From Acidimicrobiia bacterium (GTDB lineage: Bacteria > Actinomycetota > Acidimicrobiia > Spongiisociales > ZC4RG35): a stretch of DNA of 32,713 bases. The number at the start of each line of letters is the position of its first letter. Position 1 is the first letter of the stretch. Positions 15,581-27,291 of the stretch are shown here, piece after piece. The notes beneath the pieces are model-generated. The model did no database searches. It worked only from the letters and a program-made list of their open reading frames with translations, and was not told the origin of the DNA. The stretch covers positions 25,001 to 57,713 of the forward strand of contig BPGJ01000015.1 in NCBI GenBank assembly GCA_026002975.1, given 5' to 3'. The position numbers were made by a program, and so were the translations under genes.

Positions 15581-16087
15581 TCACTCGGAGAGACCCATCC
15601 CCTCCCGCCTCAAGGTGGCGAACGCTCTGCGCCTCTCCCGGGCGGGGAGGCGTTGGATCAGGAGCACCCCGTCGAGGTGGTCGAGTTCGTGTTGGAGCAC
15701 CCGACCCAGGAGGCCTTCCCCCTGATAGGTGACGGGCCGACCATCGAGGTCGATGGCCGACACCCGGGCGTAGGCCGGGCGAACGATCTCCCAGTAGTGA
15801 CCGGGGATCGAGAGGCAACCTTCCTCGTAGATCCAGTCGTCTCCACCCACCTCCTCGAGTGTCGGGTTGATGAGAACCCGAGCTCCGTCGCCGTCTTGGG
15901 CGTCGAACACGGCGATACGTCGGGACACACCCACCTGGGGTGCGGCCAGCCCGACACCGGGCGCGTCGTACATGGTGTCGATCATGTCCTGGACCAGCTT
16001 GCGCACCCGGTCGTCGATGTCGTCGACCTCCCGGGCCGGCACCCGGAGCACGGGATCTCCGAAGGTTCTGATGGGAAGCACCGCCAT
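15581..16087 (-). CDS. def: Peptide deformylase
   Basis: This 168-residue metalloenzyme removes the formyl group from new proteins. All three motifs are intact: GVGLAAPQVG, EEGCLSIPG with metal ligand Cys91, and QHELDHLDG with His133, Glu134 and His137. ATG at 16087 gives AVLPIRTFGDPVLR, the usual family start; the open frame before it is noise. It lies 20 nt after priA and 2 nt before the chosen fmt start, so deformylase and formyltransferase are made together. Confidence 0.97.
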   Translation of the reverse strand: MAVLPIRTFGDPVLRVPAREVDDIDDRVRKLVQDMIDTMYDAPGVGLAAPQVGVSRRIAVFDAQDGDGARVLINPTLEEVGGDDWIYEEGCLSIPGHYWEIVRPAYARVSAIDLDGRPVTYQGEGLLGRVLQHELDHLDGVLLIQRLPARERRRAFATLRREGMGLSE

Positions 16088-16107
16088 GGCTGGGGAACGG
16101 TAGTCGG

Positions 16108-17847
16108 CTACAGGTCGAGCGGATCGGCGTCCACCCTGACCGTGAACCCGCCGTCCCGCCATCTCTGGACCAGGTCCCTCAAGGCGACCCGCAGCCCGGT
16201 CAGGTCCCGTCCTTGGATCAGCCATCGGCTCCGGTCGGGTTCGCCGGCCGGTCCCAGCACGGTGGCCCGGCCGGCGACTTCGACTATCCGCGGGTGTTGG
16301 TCCGCGGCTCCCTCCCCTCTGATCTCCAGGGTGAGGATCTGGGAGAAGGGCGGGAAGCCGTGCCGCCGCCGCTCCTCCAACTCGGTCCGGTGGAAGGGGG
16401 TGGGATCACCCTTGCGGAGGGCGGTGACCACCGGATGGGAAGGGTGGCTCGTCTGAACCTGCATCCTGCCTCCCTGGCGTACTTTCAGGGCGAGCCGGGC
16501 TCCTATCCGAAGGGCTTCCTCCGCCGCCCGGTAGTTGGACCCGTACACCAGACCGTCCAGGTCGGCGAGGACCACCAGCTCGAAGAGGTCGGGAGCGACC
16601 AGATCCCGTTCGGTACCGACCGTCACCCTCGAGTCGGCCGGGTAGGCACCGGCCTCGCCGAACAGCCGGCGACACTCCTCCACCAGGCGCCCCACCCCGG
16701 CGCCCAACGGCTCGAACCTCTCACCCCCGCATCGGGTGCACGGTCCCATCGGGCGGTCACAGCGGGTGCACCGGTCGGGATGGTCTGGTCGGGATCCGCA
16801 GCTCGGGCAGCGCCTGGTGGTCCGACACGCGACGCATCGGCTGGCAGCGGCGTAGCCCCGCCGGTGGGCGTACACGAAGACCCGACCGGAGCGCCGCAGG
16901 GTGGCTCTCACCGCCCTCACCACCGTCTCGGAGAGTAGAGGCAGACCGGGAGGTTCCCGGCTGCGGTCCACCACCTCGACCGGGGGCCACAACCTTCCCG
17001 GTGCCCGACGCACCGACGGGTGGGCGGAGACGAGATCGATGCTGGGGGTGGGTCCGACGAAGACGACGTCGATCCCTTCGGTGTGGACCCGGTGCATCAA
17101 CAGGTCCCTCACCGCGATGGTCGGGGTTTGCCGATCCTTCATCGCCCGCCTGCTCTCCTCCACCACCACCACCCTGGCGGGGCGGCGCAGCCTCCACGCC
17201 GCGCAGCGCGGGGTACCCACCACCGGGTGACGGCCGTCCCGGAGGGCGCCCCAAGCCCGGGTGAGCTCCGCATCGGTGCCGAACCCGGCAAACCAGTCGT
17301 CGCTTCCCAGGGTCTCGAGGACGGCGGCTGCCTCGGCCACGGTGGGGAGGACCAGTAGGAAGCTGCCACCTCGGGTAGCGGTCTCCCGGGCCAGGTCGGT
17401 CACGGCTGCCCGGGGCAGGCTCGGGGTCAACCAGACCTCGACCGAACCGTCTACCGGCGCGTGTCGGGTCGGTTCGACCGAGGAGCGGGGCGGCAGGTTG
17501 GGGGGGCCTGCCCTGCCGAGCAGGGTGGCGAGTGGCGCCACGTAGTGGATGGCGGCCCAGCGGAGGGATTCCAGATGGGGTGGGTCGAAGATGGGGGTGG
17601 CTCCCGAGACCCCGGCGATGGGTTTGAGGCTCTCCACCGGAGGGTTGCCCACCTCGACCACGAAGCCCCTCACCCGTCGACCGCCCAACGGCACCCGTAC
17701 CAGAGAGCCCACGGTCACGGGATCTTCCGGATCGAACCCGTACCAGAACCCGCCGTCGACCGAGAACGAAGGGACGTCGGGTACTACCCGGGCCGCGGTC
17801 AGCGTGCCCGAGCCCTCAGCTCGTCCGCCGCGTCGGTCTCCTCCCAT
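16108..17847 (-). CDS. priA: PriA-like primosomal protein lacking helicase motifs
   Basis: PriA recognises stalled forks and reloads the replisome. The N-terminal DNA-binding domain is clear (ARVVPDVPSFSVDG, VRVPLGGRRVRGFVVEVG), as are eight zinc-binding cysteines in CVAC, CPSC, CTRC and CTRC, and the late HGFPPFSQ segment. The ATPase signatures are gone: no GxGKT Walker A, and VVVVEESRR stands where DEEH is expected. Such degenerate PriA is usual in Actinobacteria and is probably a fork-binding scaffold. The start is unclear. ATG at 17847 overlaps metK by 49 nt. CTG at 17802 (CTGA overlap with the metK stop) sits just before the conserved ARVVPD but would be a rare codon. The product is 564-579 residues. 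Confidence 0.88.
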   Translation of the reverse strand: MGGDRRGGRAEGSGTLTAARVVPDVPSFSVDGGFWYGFDPEDPVTVGSLVRVPLGGRRVRGFVVEVGNPPVESLKPIAGVSGATPIFDPPHLESLRWAAIHYVAPLATLLGRAGPPNLPPRSSVEPTRHAPVDGSVEVWLTPSLPRAAVTDLARETATRGGSFLLVLPTVAEAAAVLETLGSDDWFAGFGTDAELTRAWGALRDGRHPVVGTPRCAAWRLRRPARVVVVEESRRAMKDRQTPTIAVRDLLMHRVHTEGIDVVFVGPTPSIDLVSAHPSVRRAPGRLWPPVEVVDRSREPPGLPLLSETVVRAVRATLRRSGRVFVYAHRRGYAAASRCVACRTTRRCPSCGSRPDHPDRCTRCDRPMGPCTRCGGERFEPLGAGVGRLVEECRRLFGEAGAYPADSRVTVGTERDLVAPDLFELVVLADLDGLVYGSNYRAAEEALRIGARLALKVRQGGRMQVQTSHPSHPVVTALRKGDPTPFHRTELEERRRHGFPPFSQILTLEIRGEGAADQHPRIVEVAGRATVLGPAGEPDRSRWLIQGRDLTGLRVALRDLVQRWRDGGFTVRVDADPLDL

Positions 17848-18947
17848 GGGAACCCGGGCCTTCCGAAGTGCCCGTAGGCGGCGGTGGCCCGGTAGATGGG
17901 CCGGTCGAGGCCGAACCGGTCGATGATGCCTTGCGGGGTGAAGTCGAAGACCTCGGCGACCAGCCGGTCGAGCTCCTCGGGGTCGAGGGCGCCGGTGCCG
18001 AAGGTCTCGACGTAGACCGAGAAAGGCTCGGCCCTTCCGATCGCGTAGGCGATCTGGATCTCGCACTTTCGTGCCAGGCCGGCTGCCACCACGTTCTTGG
18101 CGGCGTGCCGCGCAGCGTAGGCGGCCGACCGGTCGACCTTGGTGGGGTCCTTGCCGGAGAACGCCCCACCGCCGTGGCGGGCGTACCCGCCGTAGGTGTC
18201 CACCACCACCTTTCGGCCGGTGAGGCCGGTGTCGGCGCTCGGGCCTCCGACGGTGAACTTGCCGGTGGGGTTGACCAGGAACGCCTCGGAGTCGACTTCC
18301 AGGGCGAGCAGGTCGGGTGGGATGACGGGCACGACGACCTGCTCCCACAGGTCGTTGCGGAAGCCACGATCCACGTCGACGGTCTCGTCGTGGTGGACCG
18401 AGATGAGGACGCTGGTGACGGCCTTGGGCCGATCCCCTTCGTACTCCACTCTCACTTGGGTCTTTCCGTCGGGCCGCAGGTAGGGGATCAGCCCTTCCCG
18501 GCGTACCCGGGTGAGACGTTCGGCGAGGCGGTGGGCCAGCAGGATCGGCAGGGGCATCAGCTCAGGGGTCTCGTCGACCGCGAACCCGAACATGATCCCC
18601 TGGTCACCTGCCCCCTTCTTGTCGACCCCGATGGCGATGTCGGGACTCTGACGTTGAACCAGCACCTCGACGTCGACTCCGTCGGCGTCGAAGGTGGGGT
18701 CGACACCGACGTAGCCGATCTCCCGGATGGTGTCCCGAGCCACCTGGGCGTAGTCGATCCTGGCGCTGGTTCGGGTCTCCCCGGCCACCACCACCTTGTT
18801 GGCGGTGACCAACGCTTCGCATGCCACCTTCCCCTTGGGGTCCTGGGCGAGGACGGCGTCGAGTACTGCATCGGAGATGGCGTCGGCCACCTTGTCCGGG
18901 TGCCCTTCGGTGACGGATTCGGAACTGAAGAACCAGCGGCGAGCCAT
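17799..18947 (-). CDS. metK: S-adenosylmethionine synthetase
   Basis: This 382-residue tetrameric enzyme makes SAM from methionine and ATP. It begins ARRWFFSSESVTEGHPDK and carries the catalytic loop GAGDQGIMFGFA, the P-loop-like GGAFSGKDPTKVDRSAAY and the late AYGHFGRPGFPWE. ATG at 18947 is chosen over GTG at 18977 because the family starts within a few residues of SESVTEGHPDK. No strong Shine-Dalgarno precedes the ATG, and no SAM riboswitch is seen in the 22-nt gap after coaBC. The SAM it makes serves rsmB and the spoU-type methyltransferase nearby, among many others. Confidence 0.97.
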   Translation of the reverse strand: MARRWFFSSESVTEGHPDKVADAISDAVLDAVLAQDPKGKVACEALVTANKVVVAGETRTSARIDYAQVARDTIREIGYVGVDPTFDADGVDVEVLVQRQSPDIAIGVDKKGAGDQGIMFGFAVDETPELMPLPILLAHRLAERLTRVRREGLIPYLRPDGKTQVRVEYEGDRPKAVTSVLISVHHDETVDVDRGFRNDLWEQVVVPVIPPDLLALEVDSEAFLVNPTGKFTVGGPSADTGLTGRKVVVDTYGGYARHGGGAFSGKDPTKVDRSAAYAARHAAKNVVAAGLARKCEIQIAYAIGRAEPFSVYVETFGTGALDPEELDRLVAEVFDFTPQGIIDRFGLDRPIYRATAAYGHFGRPGFPWEETDAADELRARAR

Positions 18948-18969
18948 GGGAGACGGGGAGGATACCGGC

Positions 18970-20157
18970 TCAAGCACCGGGGTCGACCTGTTCGGAGATC
19001 AAGTCCCACAGGCGGCGCGCCACCTCGGTCTTGGTGAGGAGCGGCCAGTCCTCCGTCTGGCCGTCGGGCCGGACGATCCTCACCCGGTTGGTGTCCACCC
19101 CGAATCCAGATCCCGGTTGTGAGACGTCGTTGGCCACGAGCAGGTCCACTCCCTTGGTTCTGGCCTTCTCCACCGCCCTGTCGAGGTCGCCGGTCTCCGC
19201 CGCGAAGCCGACCAGGTAGGGTCGGTGGCTCCGGGCCGCCACCTCGGCGAGGATGTCCCGGGTGGGTTCCAGCTCCACCGTCGGGGGACCGTCGGACCGG
19301 GCCAGCTTCGCGGCGGCCGGATCACGGGGTCGGAAGTCGGCCACCGCGGCCGCCATGACGGCTACGTCGGCGTCGACCCGGGCCACCGCTTCGGCCATCT
19401 CCTCGGCCGTCTCGACCTGCACCCTGGTTATCCCCGGGGTCCTGACGGGAAGGTCCGACGTGGTGACCAACACCACCTCGGCTCCCCTGCGTGCCGCTTC
19501 CTCGGCGATGGCGTGACCCATCTTTCCCGACGACCGGTTCCCCACGTAGCGGACCGGGTCGATCGGCTCCCGGGTACCTCCCGCGGTGACCAGCACCCGC
19601 AGCCCGCTCAGACTCCCCGCCAGGATCGCCTCGACAACCGAGTGGATCTCCTCGGGCTCCGCCATCCGGCCGGGGCCCTCGTCTCCCCCGGCCAGGGGAC
19701 CTACCCCCGGTCCGACCAGTTCGACCCCGTCGGCTCGGAGGGCATCGACCACTCTCCGGGTCGCCGGGTGTTCCCACATCTCGGTGTGCATCGCAGGCGC
19801 CACGATCAGCGGCCCGGTGAAGGCCAGGGCCGTGGCGGACAAGGCGTCCTCGGAGAGTCCGTGGACGATCCGCGACATGGTCGCCGCGGTGGCGGGCGCC
19901 ACCACCATCACCTCGGCCCACCGGGCGAGCTCGGTGTGGGGGCTGACCCGCAGCGGGTCGTCCAGGAGATCCACCACCGGGTGCGTTCCGGTGATGGCCG
20001 CGAAGGTGGGGGTTCCGACGAACCGTGTCGCCGCCGGGGTCATCACGACCCGGACGTCTGCACCACCGGTCACGAACAGGCGGGCCAGATGAGCCGACTT
20101 GTAGGCCGCCACTCCCCCGGACACGCCGAGGAGGATTCGGCGTCCCTCCAGGGACAC
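18970..20157 (-). CDS. coaBC: Bifunctional phosphopantothenoylcysteine decarboxylase / synthetase
   Basis: This 395-residue fusion carries out two coenzyme A steps: CoaB joins cysteine to phosphopantothenate with CTP, and CoaC decarboxylates the product with FMN. The CoaC part (about 1-175) has LLGVSGGVAAYK, the catalytic His74 in SPHTELARWAE, and APAMHTEMWEHP. The CoaB part (about 185-395) has VTAGGTREPIDPVRYVGNRSSGKMG, AAAVADFRP, KLARSDG and GFAAET. GTG start 1 nt after rpoZ, with GGAGG 7 nt upstream inside the rpoZ end. It needs FMN, a product of the riboflavin genes further along the operon. Confidence 0.97.
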   Translation of the reverse strand: MSLEGRRILLGVSGGVAAYKSAHLARLFVTGGADVRVVMTPAATRFVGTPTFAAITGTHPVVDLLDDPLRVSPHTELARWAEVMVVAPATAATMSRIVHGLSEDALSATALAFTGPLIVAPAMHTEMWEHPATRRVVDALRADGVELVGPGVGPLAGGDEGPGRMAEPEEIHSVVEAILAGSLSGLRVLVTAGGTREPIDPVRYVGNRSSGKMGHAIAEEAARRGAEVVLVTTSDLPVRTPGITRVQVETAEEMAEAVARVDADVAVMAAAVADFRPRDPAAAKLARSDGPPTVELEPTRDILAEVAARSHRPYLVGFAAETGDLDRAVEKARTKGVDLLVANDVSQPGSGFGVDTNRVRIVRPDGQTEDWPLLTKTEVARRLWDLISEQVDPGA

Positions 20158-20158
20158 C

Positions 20159-20401
20159 TCACTCCTCCACGCGTTGCACCGTCACCTTCCCGGCGGCGAT
20201 CTCCTCCATGGCGATGGTCAGGGGCTTGCGGGACAGGGAATGCACCTGGGGAGGAACGAAATGTCCGTACCCCTGGCCGAGTTGACGCAGATAGGAGTTG
20301 ATCTGTCGGGCCCGCCGAGCGGCGACGATCACCGCCGCGAAGCGGTTACCGATCCTGTCGATCACCTCTTCGATCTTGACTGGTTCGACTTGTTCCTGCA
20401 T
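20159..20401 (-). CDS. rpoZ: RNA polymerase omega subunit
   Basis: This 80-residue protein is omega, which helps fold and hold the beta' subunit. The core RIGNRFAAVIVAARRARQINSYL matches the omega helix that grips beta', and KPLTIAMEEIAAGK is the usual C-terminal half. ATG at 20401 follows AAGGAG by 9 nt. It sits between gmk (23 nt away) and coaBC (1 nt), the standard order in actinobacteria and many other bacteria. Confidence 0.96.
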   Translation of the reverse strand: MQEQVEPVKIEEVIDRIGNRFAAVIVAARRARQINSYLRQLGQGYGHFVPPQVHSLSRKPLTIAMEEIAAGKVTVQRVEE

Positions 20402-20424
20402 GGGTGGGATCTCCTTCCGGGCGG

Positions 20425-21054
20425 TCAGCGTACCCGATCGGTGAGGAACCCGACGATCCGCTCCACCGCCTGGTCGAGCCGATCGTTGACCACCAGCAGG
20501 TCGAACAGGCGAGGGGCTTCCCGCATCTCCTCTTCGGCGATCCGGATCTTCGCTTCGATCTCGGCGGGGCTGGTGTCGCCCCGGGCTTCGAGGCGGCGGC
20601 GCAGCTCCTCCACCGAGGGGGGTGCGATGAATATCAGCACGGCGTCGGGTACCAGCTTCCTCACCTGCCTGGCTCCCTGCACGTCTATCTCGAGGAGGAC
20701 GTCTCTTCCGGCCCGCAGCGCCTGCTCGACCGGTTCCCGCAGGGTGCCGTAGTACCGGCCGTTGTAGACGGCCCATTCGAGGAAAGCTCCCTGGGACACC
20801 AGACGCTGGAAGGTGTCGTCGTCGACGAAGCGGTAGTGCACCCCGTCGACTTCTCCGGGGCGGGGCGGACGGGTCGTCACCGACACCGAGAACTCGAGCG
20901 GGAGCCGTCGCCTCAGCTCCGCGACGACGGTCGACTTACCGACCCCTCCCGGCCCGGCGACGACTACCAGCCGTCCTTCAGGAGAATTCTTCGAGGAGTG
21001 CGGCCCGTTGCCGCTCTCCGAGCCCTCTGAGGCGTCGGTTCTCGGCGATTCCAT
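20425..21054 (-). CDS. gmk: Guanylate kinase
   Basis: This 209-residue enzyme phosphorylates GMP to GDP. The P-loop is GPGGVGKST (about 34-42), followed by SVTTRPPRPGEVDGVHYRFV for GMP binding, FLEWAVYNGRYYGT, and the LID and R-rich region (ELRRRLEARGDTS). ATG at 21054 is the only reasonable start before the P-loop. It puts the first 77 nt inside mihF in another frame and gives an N-terminal tail of about 27 polar residues (Ser/Glu-rich) not needed for the fold. Only a weak GGAAG precedes it. It could also begin at a non-canonical codon nearer the P-loop. Confidence 0.96.
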   Translation of the reverse strand: MESPRTDASEGSESGNGPHSSKNSPEGRLVVVAGPGGVGKSTVVAELRRRLPLEFSVSVTTRPPRPGEVDGVHYRFVDDDTFQRLVSQGAFLEWAVYNGRYYGTLREPVEQALRAGRDVLLEIDVQGARQVRKLVPDAVLIFIAPPSVEELRRRLEARGDTSPAEIEAKIRIAEEEMREAPRLFDLLVVNDRLDQAVERIVGFLTDRVR

Positions 21055-21289
21055 GTTCTTCCATGAGACGCTTGGCTTTCACCTTTCCCAGCCCGGGCAT
21101 GGAGGTCAGAACCGACGCCACCTTGATGCCACCGATGAGTGGGTCTGACTCGGCTCGGTCGAGCAGCTCGCGGAAGGTGATGGAGCCGGTCTTGAGGAGC
21201 TGCTTGATCTCGGCTCTCACCCGACGCGCCTCGGCTGCCTTCGCCAGCGCGGCCGCTCTCTCCTCTTCGGAACGCTGCGGCGGTTTCAT
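20978..21289 (-). CDS. mihF: Actinobacterial integration host factor (mIHF)
   Basis: This 103-residue small basic protein is mIHF, a nucleoid-associated protein confined to Actinobacteria and unrelated in sequence to enterobacterial IHF. It has the expected charged N-terminal helix (RSEEERAAALAKAAEARRVRAEIKQ, given in part), TFRELLDRAESDP, and a helix-two-turn-helix core with KVASVLTSMPGLGKVKAKRLM, then LRGLGERQRAALL. ATG at 21289 overlaps the pyrF stop by 4 nt, and its 3' end overlaps gmk by 77 nt. The pyrF-mihF-gmk-rpoZ order is a strong actinobacterial marker. Confidence 0.95.
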   Translation of the reverse strand: MKPPQRSEEERAAALAKAAEARRVRAEIKQLLKTGSITFRELLDRAESDPLIGGIKVASVLTSMPGLGKVKAKRLMEEHGIAENRRLRGLGERQRAALLEEFS

Positions 21290-22014
21290 GGTTGTCCCTC
21301 CCCGGGATCGGCTGATCCGCCGGATGCTACCAACGACTCGACTAGTTCCTCCAAGGCCCGCCGCGGGTCGGGTGCCCTGGTCACGGGACGGCCGACGACC
21401 AGGAGGTCGGCGCCCCGCTCCACCGCCTCGGATGGAGTCGCGACCAGACGCTGATCGTCTGCCGATCCCCCGGAGGGCCGGATCCCCGGAGTGACCTTGA
21501 TGAGACGGGGCGCCGCCTGGGAGACGGTGGCCAGCTCCGACACCGGACACACCACTCCTTCGCATCCGGCCCGGTCGGCGAGTCTGGCCAGCCTGCCCAC
21601 CTGTTTACCCACCGAGGTGCCGAGACCGACGGCCGCCAGATCGGAAGGGTCGATCGAGGTGAGCACGGTGACCGCCAGAACCCCGGCCGGCCGACCGGCC
21701 GCTCCCTCCTCGAGGCCTTCCCGTGCCGCCTCCAGCATGCGGACACCCCCCAGGGCATGCACGCTCACCCAGCGGGCTCCGTACCGGCCCAACTGCCGGG
21801 CGGCCGCCTCCACCGTGTTGGGAATGTCGTGGAGCTTGGCGTCGCAGAACACCGGGAGTCCCATCTCGGCGAGGATCCCCACCACCCCCGGTCCAGGGCC
21901 CGACAGCAGCTCGAGTCCCACCTTGAACCCGGCGACCAGGTCGGCCAGCCGGCGGGCGGTCCTCACCGCGGTCTCGGCATCGGGGAAGTCGAGGGCCACC
22001 AGGAAGCGGCTCAT
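21286..22014 (-). CDS. pyrF: Orotidine 5'-phosphate decarboxylase
   Basis: This 242-residue TIM-barrel enzyme makes UMP from OMP, the last step of the pathway. It begins [13 protein letters not shown] and has FKVGLELL and the catalytic tetrad segment FCDAKLHDIPNT (Asp58, Lys60, Asp63). KVTPGIRPSGG and ADLLVVGRPVT bind the phosphate. This DAKxHDIPNT form is the short bacterial (B. subtilis-like) type, not the longer mycobacterial type. ATG overlaps the pyrD stop by 4 nt; the stop overlaps mihF by 4 nt. Confidence 0.97.
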   Translation of the reverse strand: MSRFLVALDFPDAETAVRTARRLADLVAGFKVGLELLSGPGPGVVGILAEMGLPVFCDAKLHDIPNTVEAAARQLGRYGARWVSVHALGGVRMLEAAREGLEEGAAGRPAGVLAVTVLTSIDPSDLAAVGLGTSVGKQVGRLARLADRAGCEGVVCPVSELATVSQAAPRLIKVTPGIRPSGGSADDQRLVATPSEAVERGADLLVVGRPVTRAPDPRRALEELVESLVASGGSADPGEGQP

Positions 22015-22903
22015 GGCGTCTCCATGGCGCCTACCAGGTCTTCCACCTGCGACACGCCGGTCCGTTCCATCCAGCGGGTCAACTCGTCGAGGATCCGACG
22101 TCCCGCCTTCGGCTCGGCGAAGTGGACGGTGCCGAGAGCCACCGCCGAGGCGCCGGCCAACAGGTACTCGACCACGTCGAGGCCGGACTTCACCCCTCCG
22201 CATCCCACGATGGGCAGGTCGGGGAGGGCACGGTGCACCTCCACCACACACCGCAAGGCCAAGGGTTTCAGGGGCGGCCCGGACAGACCACCCACCACCC
22301 CGCTGAGCACGGGACGTCGGGTAGCCGGGTCGATCGCCGCGCCCCACACCGTGTTGGTCAACACCACCCAGTCGGCACCGGCGCGGGCGCAAGCCGCCGC
22401 CACCGCGGCCGGGTCGGGGGCGTTTGGTGAGAGCTTCGCTCCCACCGGCGTCGAGACCGCCGCCCTCACCGCTTCCACCACCTCGCCCGACAGTTCGGGA
22501 TCGAGGGCGATCATGTGGCCGTCCAGGTTGGGGCAGGACAGGTTGATCTCGATCGCCGCAACCGCGGGCTCCAGACGTTCCGCCACCCTGGCGAACTCGC
22601 CGGGTTCCCGACCCACCACCGATCCCCAGACGGGGGTCTCCAAACCCGACAGGCGGGGAGCCACCTCGGCCATCCAGGTCTCCACCCCGGGATTCTGGAT
22701 CCCGATGCCGTTGAGCATCCCCGTGCCGGAGGGAGCCACCCTGGGAGGGGGCCGCCCCGGCCACGGTTCCAGGCTGACCGATTTGGCCACCGCCGCGCCG
22801 TACACCGACAGGTCGGCGACTTCGGCGAACTCCCACACCGAACCGACCGTGCCGGAGGCGGCGATGAGCGGGCTGGTGAGGGTCACCGGCCCGAGTCGGG
22901 TGG

Positions 22904-22907
<4 letters not shown>
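22011..22907 (-). CDS. pyrD: Dihydroorotate dehydrogenase, class 1B-like
   Basis: This 298-residue FMN enzyme oxidises dihydroorotate to orotate. FMN and substrate residues are seen in [30 protein letters not shown] and VGCGGVKSG. The catalytic loop is INLSCPN with Cys125, which marks class 1; class 2 membrane enzymes use Ser and carry an N-terminal membrane helix, absent here. Class 1B enzymes normally pair with PyrK, an iron-sulfur flavoprotein that passes electrons to NAD+, but no pyrK lies beside it. GTG start at 22907 overlaps the carB stop as GTGA; the stop overlaps pyrF by 4 nt. Confidence 0.96.
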
Positions 22908-26145
<3,238 letters not shown>

Positions 26146-26146
<1 letters not shown>

Positions 26147-27291
26147 CAGCTCTCCATCAACTCGATGAATTCGTCGAACAGGTAGGCGGCGTCGCGGGGG
26201 CCGGGAGCCGCCTCGGGATGGTATTGGACGCCGAAGGCCGGCACGTCGAGGCATCGCAGACCCTCCAACGTGCCGTCGTTCAGGTTCTGGTGGGTCGACG
26301 CCACTTCCCCGAACGGGGTGTCGACCCGCTGGGGGAGCAGGTCCGGGGTGACCAGCCCTTCCCTGGCCGGCGGCCGGGAACCGGCGAGGGGCCACAGGTC
26401 GACCGCGAAGCCGTGGTTCTGAGCGGTGATCTCCACCTTTCCGTCGGAGAGGCGACGAACCGGATGGTTGCCACCGTGATGTCCGAACGGCAGTTTGAAG
26501 GTTCGGGCCCCGAGCGCAAGGCCGAGTACCTGGTGTCCCAGGCAGATCCCGAAGGTGGGCACTTTCCCCAGCAAGGTGCGGACCGTCTCGATCGGCCCGG
26601 TGAGGGGTTCTGGGTCGCCGGGCCCGTTCGACAGGAAGAATCCGTCGGGGTCGTAGGAGAGGATCTCTTCGGCAGAGGTGTGGGGAGGCACCACCATCAC
26701 GTCGTATCCCCGCCGGGTGAGGTGACGGAGGATGTCCCTTTTGATCCCCAGGTCCATGGCCACCACCTTCCCTCTCCGATCGCCCTCGGATTCGACGAGA
26801 TACGGGGTGGCGGTGGCGACCCGGCTCGCCAGGTCTCGACCCTCCATGCGGGGAGCAGCGGCGGCCAGCTCACGCAGTTCGGATTCGTCGGCGTCGGTTC
26901 CCATCGCAGCCGGCATGGCTCCGTGCTCACGGATGTGGCGGGTGAGCCGTCGTGTGTCGACGTCGGCCAGGGCGACCACTCCGTGACCGGTGAGGTAGGA
27001 GGCGAACGAGCCTTCGGCCCGCCAGTTGGAGTGGAACCGGGACAGGGACCTCATCACGAAACCGGCGGCTGCCGGCCCCTCGGACTGTTCGTCGAAACCG
27101 GTGATCCCGTAGTTGCCCACGTGGGCGACGGTCATCACCACGATCTGACCGGCGTACGACGGGTCGGTTATCACCTCCAGGTATCCGGTCATGGACGTGT
27201 TGAATACGACTTCTCCCTGGGTGACGCCGCTGGCGCCCACCGATCGACCTTCGAACACGGAGCCGTCGGCCGTCACCAGGAGACCCTTCAC
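26146..27291 (-). CDS. carA: Carbamoyl-phosphate synthase small chain
   Basis: This 381-residue glutaminase subunit releases ammonia from glutamine and passes it to CarB. The N-terminal CPSase domain has [21 protein letters not shown]. The class I amidotransferase domain has [18 protein letters not shown] with the nucleophile Cys, and [14 protein letters not shown] with the catalytic His-Glu. GTG at 27291 is chosen: GGGAGG lies 5 nt upstream, and the codon overlaps the pyrC stop as GTGA. An in-frame ATG at 27303 lies upstream of that ribosome site and is less likely. Confidence 0.97.
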
